Shown here: positions 17,082-25,990 of the stretch, in pieces | Layout: every line of letters begins with the position of its first letter | Numbering within the stretch: the first letter of the stretch is position 1 | NCBI GenBank assembly: GCA_040218145.1 | Contig: JAVJQK010000070.1 | Location: 1-64,000, forward strand | Direction: 5' to 3' | DNA from: Sandaracinaceae bacterium | GTDB lineage: Bacteria > Myxococcota_A > Polyangia > Polyangiales > Sandaracinaceae | DNA length: 64,000 nt | Made by a program: the position numbers and the translations under genes | The notes under the pieces: generated by a model | The model's input: only the letters and a program-made list of their open reading frames with translations | Told to the model about the DNA's origin: nothing | The model's database searches: none

Positions 17082-18458
17082 TCAGTGAGCCGCGGCGCGC
17101 TCGCGGAGCATGGCCCAGAGCGCGCGCAGGGCGGTCGCCTCCCCGCCCGTGGGCCGCCCGGGCTTGGCGCCGTCGTTCCACGCGTGCACGTCGAGGTGGA
17201 GCCAGCTGCCGGCGTGCTCGACGAACTCGCTCAGGAAGAGCGCCGCGGTGATGGCCCCGCCCAGCGAGGTGGAGGCGGCGTTCTTCAGGTCCGCGACGCG
17301 GCTGTCCAGGTGGCGCCGGTACGCGCGGTGGAGCGGGAGGCGCCAGACGTGATCGCCGGTCTGGCGGCCCGCCCTCGCGAGCGCCTCGGCGAGCTTCGCG
17401 TCGCTCGTGAAGAAGGCGCTGATCTCGGCCCCCAGCGCGAGCCGGGCCGAGCCGGTCAGGGTGGCCACGTCGATGAGCAGGTCGGGCCTCTCGGCGTCGG
17501 CCTCGGCGAGCGCGTCGGCCAGGATGAGCCGCCCCTCCGCGTCGGTGTTCGAGATCTCGACCGTCTTGCCGTGTTTCGACCGAAGCACGTCGAGTGGACG
17601 GTACGCGTCCGCGCCTGGGAGGTTCTCCACGGTGGGCACGAGGACGCGGAGCCGCACGGGGAGCTCGGCGTCCATGATCAGCTTCGCGAGCCCGAGCACG
17701 ATCGCGGCGCCGCCCATGTCCTTCTTCATCCGGAGCATGCCGGCCGCGTTCTTGAGGTCGAGCCCGCCGCTGTCGAAGACGACGCCCTTGCCGACCAGCG
17801 TGACGCTCGGCGCGTCCTTCGAGCCCCAGCGGAGGTCGATCAGGCGAGGTCCGCGCGCGGAGCCGCGCCCGACCGCGTGGATCATCGGGTAGCCCGCCTC
17901 GAGCCGCTTGCCGTGGGTGACGGTCACCTTGGCGCCGTGCGCCGCGCCGAGCCGCTTGGCGGTCTCGGCGACCTCGGCTGGCCCGAGGTCGCCGGCCGGG
18001 GTGTTGATCAGGTCGCGGGCCAACCCGATCGCCTCGACCACCCTCGCCACCTCGGCGCGGTCGGCGGCCTTGGGCCAGACCAGCTCGCGTGGCGCGGCGG
18101 CGGCCTCGCTCTTGTAACGGTCGAACCGGTAGGCCGAGAGCGCCCAGCCGATCGCCGCGTCGGTCGCCGCCGCCTCCTCCAGCTCCGTGTCCAGCCGGTA
18201 GCGCCCGGGCGGCAGGCGCTGGGCGGCGCCGGCCCACGCCCACGGGCTCGCGTCCTTGCTGCCGAAGAGGGCCAGCTTGGGCCCCCTCGCGCCGGGGATC
18301 AGCGAGGCGCGGTTGCCCCGGGGCTCGAAGGTCGAGGCGTCCAGCCAGCGCTGCACGGCCTTGCCCTGTTGCTTGCGCCAACCCGGGAAGGACGCGTCGT
18401 CCACGACGACGATCGGCAGGGTCTTGGCGTTCTTTCGGGTCACGAGGGTGGAGAGCAC
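17082..18458 (-). CDS. M17-family leucyl aminopeptidase
   Basis: 458 aa. Cytosolic metallo-aminopeptidase that trims N-terminal residues from peptides. The catalytic C-terminal domain carries VGKGVVFDSGGLDLK (metal and catalytic Lys/Asp) and the signature NTDAEGRLILADAL with metal ligands Asp and Glu. The N-terminal 150 residues are the variable domain. The size fits M17 enzymes; the absence of a signal peptide fits a cytosolic hexamer. The start is GTG 18458, with a TTCAAT hexamer just upstream. It is divergent from rpoD across a 537 bp gap. Confidence 0.9.
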   Translation of the reverse strand: MLSTLVTRKNAKTLPIVVVDDASFPGWRKQQGKAVQRWLDASTFEPRGNRASLIPGARGPKLALFGSKDASPWAWAGAAQRLPPGRYRLDTELEEAAATDAAIGWALSAYRFDRYKSEAAAAPRELVWPKAADRAEVARVVEAIGLARDLINTPAGDLGPAEVAETAKRLGAAHGAKVTVTHGKRLEAGYPMIHAVGRGSARGPRLIDLRWGSKDAPSVTLVGKGVVFDSGGLDLKNAAGMLRMKKDMGGAAIVLGLAKLIMDAELPVRLRVLVPTVENLPGADAYRPLDVLRSKHGKTVEISNTDAEGRLILADALAEADAERPDLLIDVATLTGSARLALGAEISAFFTSDAKLAEALARAGRQTGDHVWRLPLHRAYRRHLDSRVADLKNAASTSLGGAITAALFLSEFVEHAGSWLHLDVHAWNDGAKPGRPTGGEATALRALWAMLRERAAAH

Positions 18459-18995
18459 CGCGGGATTGAACCACCGCCCACGTCAGGGGTCACGGAAGCG
18501 GCACGGTCCGACACGAAGACCCGGTCGCTCCGCAAAACTTTCAGAGTGAGCCCCCGATCTCGGGAGGGATCGCCGATCCGCCGTCACGGAACGGCGATTG
18601 CGATCAGGACCCCCGTCGCGCGGCCGGGCGTGCGACCGGCGCTGCGACGTACCGCAAATGGGGAGGCCTTGGGTGGCCGAACGGGTGGCTCAGGAGAGGC
18701 GAAGCGCGGCCGGGACCCCGGCCGGCCGCCTCGGTGCGAGATGCGCTTTTGGCACGGCCGTGATAGATTCGGCCGTTGGCGCGTCGTCTACGAGGAATTG
18801 GGAACGTCCGGGGAGCCGCATCCAGCGGCCCACGGACCCTGTCGTCCCGATCCTCGATGGGGCAGCCCTCGACGTGTCTTTTGGCGTTCGCGTGCGGCGG
18901 CGCGTGGACGACTCATCTTGGCTTGAACGGCGGCGGCGCGCGACCTGGCGGCTGAAGCGCGCCCGCCCCTACGGATCGTTGGAAGGGGATCGAGA
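18459..18995. other. 537 bp intergenic region, leader of rpoD
   Basis: No credible gene: the 133-aa frame at 18598-18999 is Arg-rich with no family features and overlaps the rpoD start. An extended -10 candidate lies at 18761-18769, and an inverted CGGCCG pair flanks it (18755-18760 and 18770-18775). Such a promoter would leave an mRNA leader of roughly 220 nt, which could carry post-transcriptional control. No riboswitch or known RNA element is recognised. Confidence 0.5.
18761..18769 (+). promoter_or_regulatory. Extended -10 promoter candidate for rpoD
   Basis: TGATAGATT matches TGnTAnnnT exactly in an otherwise GC-rich stretch. No good -35 is seen 17 bp upstream, which extended -10 promoters tolerate. 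Confidence 0.4.
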
Positions 18996-20831
18996 TTGAC
19001 CAGCAAGAGCATGGCGCAGGCGCGCACGGAATCGGTGCGTGACGAGGACGAGGCGGACGCAGCGGCGGCCGTCGACCGTGAGGCCTACCGGCAAGAGCTG
19101 AAGGCGACCGCCGGGCTCATCGACGCCCTGATCATGTCCGGGCGCACCGACGGGTACCTGACCTTCGACGAGGTCGCGCGGGCGATCGGCGCGGCGCCGC
19201 GCATGGACCGCGCGGTCAACTGGCTGATGAAACGCCTGCCCGTCGAGGGGATCGAGATCCGCGACTCGGACTACGTCCCCAGCAACAGCAAGGCGGCCAA
19301 GGAGAAGGAGCGCCCGAGCGTGATGCCGACGGAAGAGGAGCGGCTCAGCGAGACGCCGGCGAAGAGCGCCGCGCCGCCCGGGGTCGACCCGATCCAGGCC
19401 TACCTCGGCAAGATGGGCAGCCTCTCGCTCCTGACCCGCGAGGGCGAGGTCGAGTTCGCGCGACGCATCGAGAAGGGCCGCCTGTTCATCCTGTGGGCGC
19501 TCGCGCGCTCGTCGATCCGGATGCCCGAGCTGACCGACCTGATCGAGCGGCTGGAGGAGAACGACATCCGGGTGCGCGACGTGGTGGACGGCATGACCAG
19601 CTCCACCGAGGACCAGGAGGCGGAGGTGCGCCCCGACGCGCTCCGGCACCTGAAGCGCCTCAAGCGGCTCGAGAAGACCAACCGCCGCCTGCTCAAGGAG
19701 CTCGAGGGCGAGCGCCGGCTGACCAAGCGGGCGCGCGGCGACCGCGAGAAGGAGCTCGAGGAGAACTGCCAGCAGCGCTACGAGGTGCTTCAGGAGCTCG
19801 GCCTCCACGAGCGTCAGCTCGAGCGCATCACCGACCGGCTGAAGGACTACGTGCACCGCCTCGAGAAGGCGGAGACGGAGCTCGCGACGGCCGCGCGCGA
19901 CGTCGGCGTCAACGACCCCGAGAAGCTCGAGGAGCGCCTCCCGCGGGTCCGTCCCGGGCGCAAGATCACGCGGTCGGCCCTCATGCGCGCCGAGCGCGCC
20001 GTCAAGGACCTCCACCGCGTGCGCAAGCAGGTCGAGGAGGACGCTGGCCGCCCCTGCGACGTCGTGCGCGAGAACTACCGCGAGCTGCGGCGCGCGGAGG
20101 ACGAGGTCGAGGCGGCCAAGGCCGAGATGGTCGAGGCGAACCTCCGGCTCGTGGTCTCGATCGCGAAGAAGTACATGAAGCGCGGCCTGCCGTTCCTGGA
20201 CCTCATCCAGGAGGGGAACATCGGGCTGATGCGCGCGGTGGAGAAGTTCGACTACCGCCGCGGCTACAAGCTCTCGACCTACGCGTCTTGGTGGATCCGA
20301 CAGTCCATCGCGCGGGCGACCGCCGATCAGGCCCGCACGATCCGGCTGCCCGTGCACGCGTTCGAGCGGCTCAACAAGATGGTGCGCGTCACCCGCGAGC
20401 TCATGGGGCAGCTCGGCCGCGAGCCGACGCCCGAAGAGCTGGCGAAGACGATGCAGATGCCCGTCAACAAGGTGCGCGATCTGCTCGCCATCAGCCGCGA
20501 CGCGATCAGCCTCGAGACGCCCGTCGGCAACGACGGCAGCGGGCAGCTCGCCGACTTCATCGAGGACGAGTCGGCCGCGTCGCCCATGGACGGCGTGGTC
20601 AACGACGACCTCGAGCAGAACGTGCTCCGCGCGCTCGCCATCCTCACGCCGCGCGAGGAGAAGATCCTGCGCATGCGGTTCGGCATCGGGGCGAGCGAGG
20701 TGCACACGCTCGCCGAGGTGGGTGAGGTCTTCGGCGTCAGCCGGGAGCGCATCCGTCAGATCGAGGCGCTCGCGCTACGCAAGCTCCGACAGAGCGGCAA
20801 CGAAGCGGCGCTGCGCTCGTTCGTCGACTGA
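18996..20831 (+). CDS. rpoD: Primary sigma-70 factor RpoD
   Basis: 611 aa, housekeeping sigma factor. Region 1.1-like N-terminus (about 28-80), region 1.2 ([21 protein letters not shown] cut short here, near residue 130), a long charged, coiled-coil-like insert (about 150-360, many Glu/Arg/Lys), region 2 ([42 protein letters not shown]), region 3 and region 4 ([14 protein letters not shown], then [17 protein letters not shown]). The start is TTG 18996: GGAAGGGG ends seven bases before it, whereas ATG 19011 would have a 22-base gap. The long leader suggests regulated expression. The downstream repeat-protein gene starts 56 bp after the stop. Confidence 0.96.
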   Translation: MTSKSMAQARTESVRDEDEADAAAAVDREAYRQELKATAGLIDALIMSGRTDGYLTFDEVARAIGAAPRMDRAVNWLMKRLPVEGIEIRDSDYVPSNSKAAKEKERPSVMPTEEERLSETPAKSAAPPGVDPIQAYLGKMGSLSLLTREGEVEFARRIEKGRLFILWALARSSIRMPELTDLIERLEENDIRVRDVVDGMTSSTEDQEAEVRPDALRHLKRLKRLEKTNRRLLKELEGERRLTKRARGDREKELEENCQQRYEVLQELGLHERQLERITDRLKDYVHRLEKAETELATAARDVGVNDPEKLEERLPRVRPGRKITRSALMRAERAVKDLHRVRKQVEEDAGRPCDVVRENYRELRRAEDEVEAAKAEMVEANLRLVVSIAKKYMKRGLPFLDLIQEGNIGLMRAVEKFDYRRGYKLSTYASWWIRQSIARATADQARTIRLPVHAFERLNKMVRVTRELMGQLGREPTPEELAKTMQMPVNKVRDLLAISRDAISLETPVGNDGSGQLADFIEDESAASPMDGVVNDDLEQNVLRALAILTPREEKILRMRFGIGASEVHTLAEVGEVFGVSRERIRQIEALALRKLRQSGNEAALRSFVD

Positions 20832-20873
20832 CGGTCCATCCAATCCGCCCGCGCAAACGGACGCGGGTGGGTG

Positions 20874-20879
20874 TATCCT
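20874..20879 (+). promoter_or_regulatory. Candidate -10 box of the gene after rpoD
   Basis: TATCCT, 8 bases before GTG 20888. It lies inside the longer frame starting 20867, so it argues for the shorter protein. Confidence 0.4.
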
Positions 20880-20887
20880 CTCGAGTC

Positions 20888-22162
20888 GTGGGCGTCCCGA
20901 GCGAGGAAGCGTCCGCCGAGCGCGAAGTCGAGCTGGTCGCCAGAGCACTCTGCGCGCGGGGGTCGGTCCGAGAAGCCATCGCGATGCTGCGCGGAGCGGT
21001 CACGCGCGACGCGGGGCACCAGGACTGTCGGACCCTGCTCGACGCCATCGAGGGCGGCGACGTCCCGGCGGGGCCGGGCACGACGGTGGAGCTGGATCTG
21101 CCGCTCGTGGACCGCTGGATCCGCGCGGGCGCGCTGGTCGAGGCGCTCGCGCTGCTCGGAGGCACGCCGATGGGCAGCCTCGACACGGGTCGCGAGTGGG
21201 CGAACCTGCTGGGCGAGCTGCTCGCGCCGGTGCCGGTGGACGCCGAGGAGACGCTCGTGGCGATGCACCACCAGCTGCTCTCGGGCGGCGCCTCGGTGGC
21301 GCTGACCCTGCTCGAGGAGCGTGAGCGCGAGGCGGGGGAGGGGCTGCCGGCGTGGGCGTCCCGGCGCCTGGAGCTGCTGCGCTGGATGCTCCTCGACAAC
21401 GCGGCGGTGGCCGAGAGCTATCGCGAGCTGCCGACCACGGCGCCGAGCGCGCTGGCGGGCGCCCTGCGTGACCCGCTCGGGCGCCGCAACGTGCCGCAGG
21501 CGCTCGAGGCCGCGCGCGCGTTCTGCGACGCCAACCCCGGCCACGAGGACGCCCACCGCGCGTGCCTCGCCCTCGAGGCGATCGCGAAGGAGATCGAGGT
21601 CCACTCGGGGTCGGACACGACCCACTCCCTGACCATCCCGATGTACGGCCTGCCCGCCGCCGCGATGCAGCTCCGCATGGGCAACCTCGACGCCGCGTGC
21701 TCCATCTACCGGAAGCTCGAGGGGCGGGCGGAGGGAGCGGAGGCGACGCGCCTCCTCGAGGAGGTGGAGGCGCTGCAGCGCGCGCTCGCCGGGGAGCCGG
21801 TCGAGCGGGACAGCTGGACCGAAGAGACCACCCAGCTCGAGGCCCCGCCCGATGATGGCTGGCCGGAGGAGTCGGAGGAGGCCACGCTCGACGGGCTCGA
21901 GGCCATCGCGCCGTCCACCACGCTCGACCCGCCGCGGGGCGTGGACATGGGGCCGACGACCGAGATGCCCGACGCGGCCGGGCAGGCGGAGCGGCTCGTG
22001 GCGCAGGGCCGGCTCGAGGAGGCGGAGAAGCTCCTGCGCGCGCTGGCTGGCTCGAGTCGAGACGGGTCCAGCCTCCTCGCCCGCGCCGACGCCATCGCGG
22101 AGATGCGCGCCAAGCGCGACAGCAGCGGTGTGCTCGTGCGCCAGATCAAGCCGGTGAAATGA
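20888..22162 (+). CDS. Helical-repeat (TPR-like) cytosolic protein
   Basis: 424 aa from GTG 20888. Helix pairs of TPR type occur through the N-terminal 300 residues (ELVARALCARGSVREAIAMLR, cut short, and YGLPAAAMQLRMGNLDAACSIY cut to its core AAAMQLRMGNLDAACSIY). Acidic, Pro/Glu-rich linkers (about 310-370) separate a last repeat (AERLVAQGRLEEAEKLLRAL, about 385-405). No signal peptide or membrane segment, so a cytosolic scaffold is likely. Its TGA overlaps the ATG of the receiver-like gene (ATGA), so the two are probably made together and may interact. Function unknown. Confidence 0.65.
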   Translation: MGVPSEEASAEREVELVARALCARGSVREAIAMLRGAVTRDAGHQDCRTLLDAIEGGDVPAGPGTTVELDLPLVDRWIRAGALVEALALLGGTPMGSLDTGREWANLLGELLAPVPVDAEETLVAMHHQLLSGGASVALTLLEEREREAGEGLPAWASRRLELLRWMLLDNAAVAESYRELPTTAPSALAGALRDPLGRRNVPQALEAARAFCDANPGHEDAHRACLALEAIAKEIEVHSGSDTTHSLTIPMYGLPAAAMQLRMGNLDAACSIYRKLEGRAEGAEATRLLEEVEALQRALAGEPVERDSWTEETTQLEAPPDDGWPEESEEATLDGLEAIAPSTTLDPPRGVDMGPTTEMPDAAGQAERLVAQGRLEEAEKLLRALAGSSRDGSSLLARADAIAEMRAKRDSSGVLVRQIKPVK

Positions 22163-22647
22163 CCGATCAACTCAACCGCCCACCCGCTCCAGGCTGGACG
22201 CCGCCCCCTTCGACCGAAGCCGACGGGCGGGCCAACGTGCTCTACGTCGACGTGGACGACGAGAGCTTCCGGTCGAGCGTCGAGCGGCTCCGGCGCGCCT
22301 ACAACCTCCTGCGCGCGCAGAAGGACCGCGACGCGTGCGCGCTGATCCGCGACCACCACCGGGAGCTGGTGGCGGTCCTGCTGGACGTCGACATGCCCGG
22401 CTCGGTGCTCGACGGAATCCTGCTGACCCGCATCCTCCGCGGGCGCGTCCCGTCGCAGGCCGTGCCCCCGTTCGCGCGCAACCTCCCCGCGCTCGACGTC
22501 CCGATCGTGCTCGTCACGGAGCGCGAGGGGGGCTACTCGGACGACGAGATGCGGCGCTACGGTGGTGACCGCCTGATGCGCAAGCCGGTCGAGATCCACA
22601 AGCTGACGCTCGTGCTGACCGAGTGGCACCTCCAGCGCGCAGGCTGA
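22159..22647 (+). CDS. Single-domain receiver-like protein
   Basis: 162 aa. Residues about 25-155 follow the CheY-type receiver layout: acidic pair in LYVDVDDES, a candidate phospho-acceptor Asp in LLDVDMPGS, a Thr in IVLVTERE and the Lys of MRKPVE. The first 25 residues are Pro-rich, and there is no output domain. The loop between the Asp and the Thr is longer than in CheY (an insert around RGRVPSQAVPPFAR). It is translationally coupled to the TPR-like protein. I infer a phospho-switch acting on that partner; the kinase is unknown. Confidence 0.65.
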   Translation: MTDQLNRPPAPGWTPPPSTEADGRANVLYVDVDDESFRSSVERLRRAYNLLRAQKDRDACALIRDHHRELVAVLLDVDMPGSVLDGILLTRILRGRVPSQAVPPFARNLPALDVPIVLVTEREGGYSDDEMRRYGGDRLMRKPVEIHKLTLVLTEWHLQRAG

Positions 22648-22726
22648 GCTGCTAGAAGGGTCCGGCGAAGATGCGCGCGATGCATCGCCGAGCGCGACGG
22701 CGTGTCCAGCGCGCCGGGCCGACGAC

Positions 22727-22744
22727 GAAATGCTGAAGCATTTC
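22727..22744. repeat. Dyad GAAATGCT-GA-AGCATTTC, copy 2
   Basis: Eight-base inverted arms around GA, sharing a 17-base core with the dyad at 51-67. It lies between convergent genes (receiver-like on +, kinase on -), so an operator for either gene start is unlikely. There is no T-tract, so it is not an intrinsic terminator. Confidence 0.6.
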
Positions 22745-22816
22745 GGAGGAGCGACTGGCGCGCTGGGCGCGCCGTCCCGCCGGCGAGGCGCGCGCAGTCA
22801 TCTTTGCCGGACACTG

Positions 22817-24385
22817 CTAGGGCGCCAGCTTCACCCAGAGCACCGCGAAGCCCGCCCCGAGCGCGAACGCGAGCAGCGTGATCAGGAGGATGCGCGTCAG
22901 CCAAGTGGACGCGGGCGTCGGCGTCGGCGTGATGGACGGCACCCGCGCGGTCTGGGTGCGCGACTGCGCGTTGCCGGGGCGCGTGGCGGGCAGGTCGCCT
23001 TCCTCGAACGGACGCGTCGGCGAGCCGCCCGTGGACGGGAGGGCCCACCCCTCCCCGGAGGCCGCCGCGTCCTCGCGGATCCGCTCGAGGAAGCTCGCGA
23101 GCTCGTGTCCGCTCGCCTCGACGGTGCGCTCCTCGTCGACCGCCGCGTAGCGTGGCAGGTCGAAGGCCGTCTCCGCGCGGCCCTCGTCGTCCAGCGACTC
23201 CAGGCCGAGCTCCTCCCCGGAGACGGTCGGCATCTCGTCCGAGCTCCCGCGCTCCGGCCGCGACGTGCGGGTGGGCGGCTCCTGCAAGGTGTCTGGCGTG
23301 ACCTCCGCGAAGTCGACCGCGGGGACCTGCGTGGTGAGGGTGCGCGTCCGCTCCACCGGGTCGGCGGGCTGGGCGGGGTCCTCTCCCGGGAGCGGGGTCG
23401 CGGCGCGGATCTGCTCGACCACGGGCCCGGCGAGATCGGCGGGCAGCGCGGCCGCGGCCTTCTGGAGGTACTCGCCCGCGAACACGCGCAGCAGCTCCGC
23501 CACGTGCTGCGGGCCGACCACGCCGGGGGGCACCGCGCCCTCGAGCAAGCGCTTCAAGGCCTCCGCGGTGGGCGGACGGCGGCCGGGATCCGGCGCGAGC
23601 GCCGCCATCACCGCGTCGTCGATGCGCGGGTCGACGCCCTCGGCGCGGAAGCTCGGCGGCACCGCCTCCGGGCGTCGCACCGCGCGCAGGACGTCGATCT
23701 CGTTCTTCGCCTCGATGAAGCGACGCATCACGAGCATCTCCCAGAGCACGACCCCGAGCGCGTAGATGTCGATCTTGCGGTTCGGCTCGTCGCCCGTCGC
23801 CTGCTCGGGCGACATGTACCGGATCTTCCCCTTGATCACGCCCGCCTGGGTGCGCTCGGCGCGCCCCCGCGCCTTGGCGATGCCGAAGTCGAGGAGCTTC
23901 ACCTGTCCGTCGATGGACAGCAGCACGTTCTGGGGGCTGACGTCGCGGTGCACCACCCCGAGCAGCTGGCCGTCGTGGCCCTTCATCTCGTGCGCGGCGT
24001 GCAAACCCGCGGCGACCTGCTGAGCGATCCAGACCGCGATCTCCGGCCGCATGCGCCGGCCCTGGCGGCCCATCGCGCGCAGCAGCTCCGCCAGCGAGCA
24101 GCCGTGCACGTACTCCATCGCGAGGAAGTACGTGTTGTCCTGCTCCCCGAGCTCGTCCACCCGGATCACGTTGGGGTGGCGGATGCGGACGGAGATCAGC
24201 GCCTCGTCGACGAACATCCGCACGAACTGCCAGTCCGCGCTGAGGTGCTCGTGGATGACCTTGATGGCCACCGGCGCGCTCCCCGGGGCGTCCCTTCGCT
24301 CGCCGAGAAAGAGGGTCGCCATCCCCCCCTCACTCAAGCGCGAGAGGATTCGGTAGTCCCCGATGGCATCACCGACGTCGAACAC
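22817..24385 (-). CDS. Ser/Thr protein kinase with C-terminal membrane anchor
   Basis: 522 aa from GTG 24385. The kinase domain is about residues 8-275: glycine loop SEGGMATL, VAIKVI lysine, HRDVSPQN catalytic loop (Val-Ser instead of Leu-Lys, a common bacterial variant), LDFGIAK and SPEQ. A long acidic/Pro-rich linker (about 320-490) carries several Thr-Gln and Thr-Arg sites that could be phosphorylated. The protein ends with a transmembrane helix (about 497-518), leaving only a few residues outside. It is divergent from the ALDH7 gene, 57 bp away. Confidence 0.88.
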   Translation of the reverse strand: MFDVGDAIGDYRILSRLSEGGMATLFLGERRDAPGSAPVAIKVIHEHLSADWQFVRMFVDEALISVRIRHPNVIRVDELGEQDNTYFLAMEYVHGCSLAELLRAMGRQGRRMRPEIAVWIAQQVAAGLHAAHEMKGHDGQLLGVVHRDVSPQNVLLSIDGQVKLLDFGIAKARGRAERTQAGVIKGKIRYMSPEQATGDEPNRKIDIYALGVVLWEMLVMRRFIEAKNEIDVLRAVRRPEAVPPSFRAEGVDPRIDDAVMAALAPDPGRRPPTAEALKRLLEGAVPPGVVGPQHVAELLRVFAGEYLQKAAAALPADLAGPVVEQIRAATPLPGEDPAQPADPVERTRTLTTQVPAVDFAEVTPDTLQEPPTRTSRPERGSSDEMPTVSGEELGLESLDDEGRAETAFDLPRYAAVDEERTVEASGHELASFLERIREDAAASGEGWALPSTGGSPTRPFEEGDLPATRPGNAQSRTQTARVPSITPTPTPASTWLTRILLITLLAFALGAGFAVLWVKLAP

Positions 24386-24395
24386 GTAGGGCGAC

Positions 24396-24404
24396 AGCCT
24401 ATCA
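24396..24404 (-). promoter_or_regulatory. Extended -10 candidate of the second kinase gene
   Basis: TGATAGGCT on the minus strand (TGnTAnnnT), 10 bases before GTG 24385. Supports this start over the long antisense extension of the frame. Confidence 0.4.
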
Positions 24405-24430
24405 GCGTTGGCCGCCGACCGGCGAGATGG

Positions 24431-24436
24431 TAGGCC
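24431..24436 (+). promoter_or_regulatory. Candidate -10 box of the ALDH7 gene
   Basis: TAGGCC, 6 bases before ATG 24443. A weaker match than others (last base C), but the spacing is the recurring one. Confidence 0.3.
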
Positions 24437-24442
24437 TCGGCC

Positions 24443-25984
24443 ATGAACGAGCACCCCAGAGCCGCGCGCGCGAGCGCCCTCCTGGCCCGCATGGGCATCA
24501 CCGATCTCGAGGGCGGCGTCCGCACCCCGGAGGGCTGGCGAGCGGGAGGCGGCGCGCCGATCGACAGCCACGATCCGACCGAAGGCGCGACGCTGGCCAC
24601 CGTGCGCGGCGCGGACGAAGCCGACTACGAGGCCGCGATGGCGGGCGCCCGCTCGCGCTTCGAGGAGTGGCGCATGCGGCCCGCGCCGGCCCGCGGCGAG
24701 GTCGTGCGCAAGCTCGGGGAGCTGCTGCGCGCCCACAAGGAGCCGCTCGGAGAGCTGGTCTCGCTCGAGATGGGCAAGATCCGCAGCGAGGGGCTCGGCG
24801 AGGTCCAGGAGATGATCGACATCTGCGACTTCGCGGTCGGTCTCAGCCGACAGCTCTACGGTCTGACCATCGCGTCGGAGCGGCCCCGCCACCGGATGAT
24901 GGAGCAGTGGCACCCGCTCGGCCCCGTCGGCGTCATCACCGCCTTCAACTTCCCGGTCGCGGTCTGGGCGTGGAACGCGGCCATCGCGGCGGTCTGCGGA
25001 GACACGGTGATCTGGAAGCCGTCCGAGCGCACCCCGCTCTGCTCCATCGCGGTGCAGCACCTGTGCGACCAGGCGATGGACGCGCACGACGCGCAGGGCG
25101 TCTGGAGCCTGGTCAGCGGCGGCGCGGAGCTCGGGCAGCGCATGGCGCAGGACGCGCGGCTGCCGCTGGTCTCGTTCACGGGGTCGATCCCCGTCGGCAA
25201 GCAGGTCGCGGGCGTGGTGGCGGGGCGGCTCGGCCGGCCGCTGCTCGAGCTGGGCGGCAACAACGCGATCGTCGTGATGGCGGACGCGGACCTCGACCTC
25301 GCGGTCCGGGCGATCACCTTCGGCGCGGTCGGCACCGCGGGCCAGCGCTGCACGAGCACGCGCCGCGTCTTCGCGCAGAAGCCCGTGGCCGAGGAGCTGG
25401 TCCGTCGGCTCGTCGCCGCGTACGAGAGCGTGAACATCGGCGACCCGCTCGAGGAGGGCGTGCTGATGGGGCCGCTCTCTTGCGAGGCCGCGGTGGCCAG
25501 GTTCGAGTCCGCGCTCGTCCAGGCGAAGGAGCAGGGCGGCGAGATCATCACGGGCGGCGCGCGCCTCGAGCGCGCGGGTCACTTCGTGCAGCCGACCGTC
25601 GTGAAGGCGCCCGCGCAGGCCGACTTCGCGATCGCGTGGGACGAGACCTTCGCGCCGATCCTCTACGTCTTCGAGGTCGAGGATCTCGACGAGGCGATGG
25701 CCGCGCACAACGCGGTGAAGCAGGGCCTCTCGAGCGCCATCTTCACCGAGTCCATGCGCAACGCGGAGCGCTTCCTGAGCCCGATGGGCTCCGACTGCGG
25801 CATCGCCAACGTGAACATCGGGACGAGCGGCGCGGAGATCGGCGGCGCGTTCGGCGGCGAGAAGGAGACCGGCGGCGGGCGTGAGGCGGGCTCGGACGCG
25901 TGGAAGGCCTACATGCGCAGGCAGACTTGCACGGTGAACTGGGGCGGCGAGCTGCCCCTCGCCCAGGGCGTCGAGTTCGTCTGA
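24443..25984 (+). CDS. ALDH7-type aldehyde dehydrogenase (probable alpha-aminoadipate semialdehyde dehydrogenase)
   Basis: 513 aa. NAD-dependent aldehyde oxidation; in this subfamily (antiquitin, bacterial AmaB) the usual substrate is alpha-aminoadipate semialdehyde in lysine breakdown. The motifs seen are PLGPVGVITAFNFPVAVWAW cut to PVGVITAFNFPVAVW, ELGGNNAIVV (general base Glu), GQRCTSTRR (catalytic Cys) and the subfamily-typical end IGGAFGGEKETGGGRE with SDAWKAYMRRQT. The length agrees with ALDH7 rather than ordinary ALDHs. No other lysine-catabolic gene is in the window. It stands between two kinase genes and converges with the third. Confidence 0.9.
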   Translation: MNEHPRAARASALLARMGITDLEGGVRTPEGWRAGGGAPIDSHDPTEGATLATVRGADEADYEAAMAGARSRFEEWRMRPAPARGEVVRKLGELLRAHKEPLGELVSLEMGKIRSEGLGEVQEMIDICDFAVGLSRQLYGLTIASERPRHRMMEQWHPLGPVGVITAFNFPVAVWAWNAAIAAVCGDTVIWKPSERTPLCSIAVQHLCDQAMDAHDAQGVWSLVSGGAELGQRMAQDARLPLVSFTGSIPVGKQVAGVVAGRLGRPLLELGGNNAIVVMADADLDLAVRAITFGAVGTAGQRCTSTRRVFAQKPVAEELVRRLVAAYESVNIGDPLEEGVLMGPLSCEAAVARFESALVQAKEQGGEIITGGARLERAGHFVQPTVVKAPAQADFAIAWDETFAPILYVFEVEDLDEAMAAHNAVKQGLSSAIFTESMRNAERFLSPMGSDCGIANVNIGTSGAEIGGAFGGEKETGGGREAGSDAWKAYMRRQTCTVNWGGELPLAQGVEFV

Positions 25985-25990
25985 GCGTCT

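Noticed and set aside
18455-18475. T-arm-like GGTTCAATCCC on the minus strand, possible tRNA end
   Set aside because: Only four T-stem pairs form, and no acceptor partner, anticodon or D arm occurs within 80 bases upstream; it lies at the start of the aminopeptidase gene.
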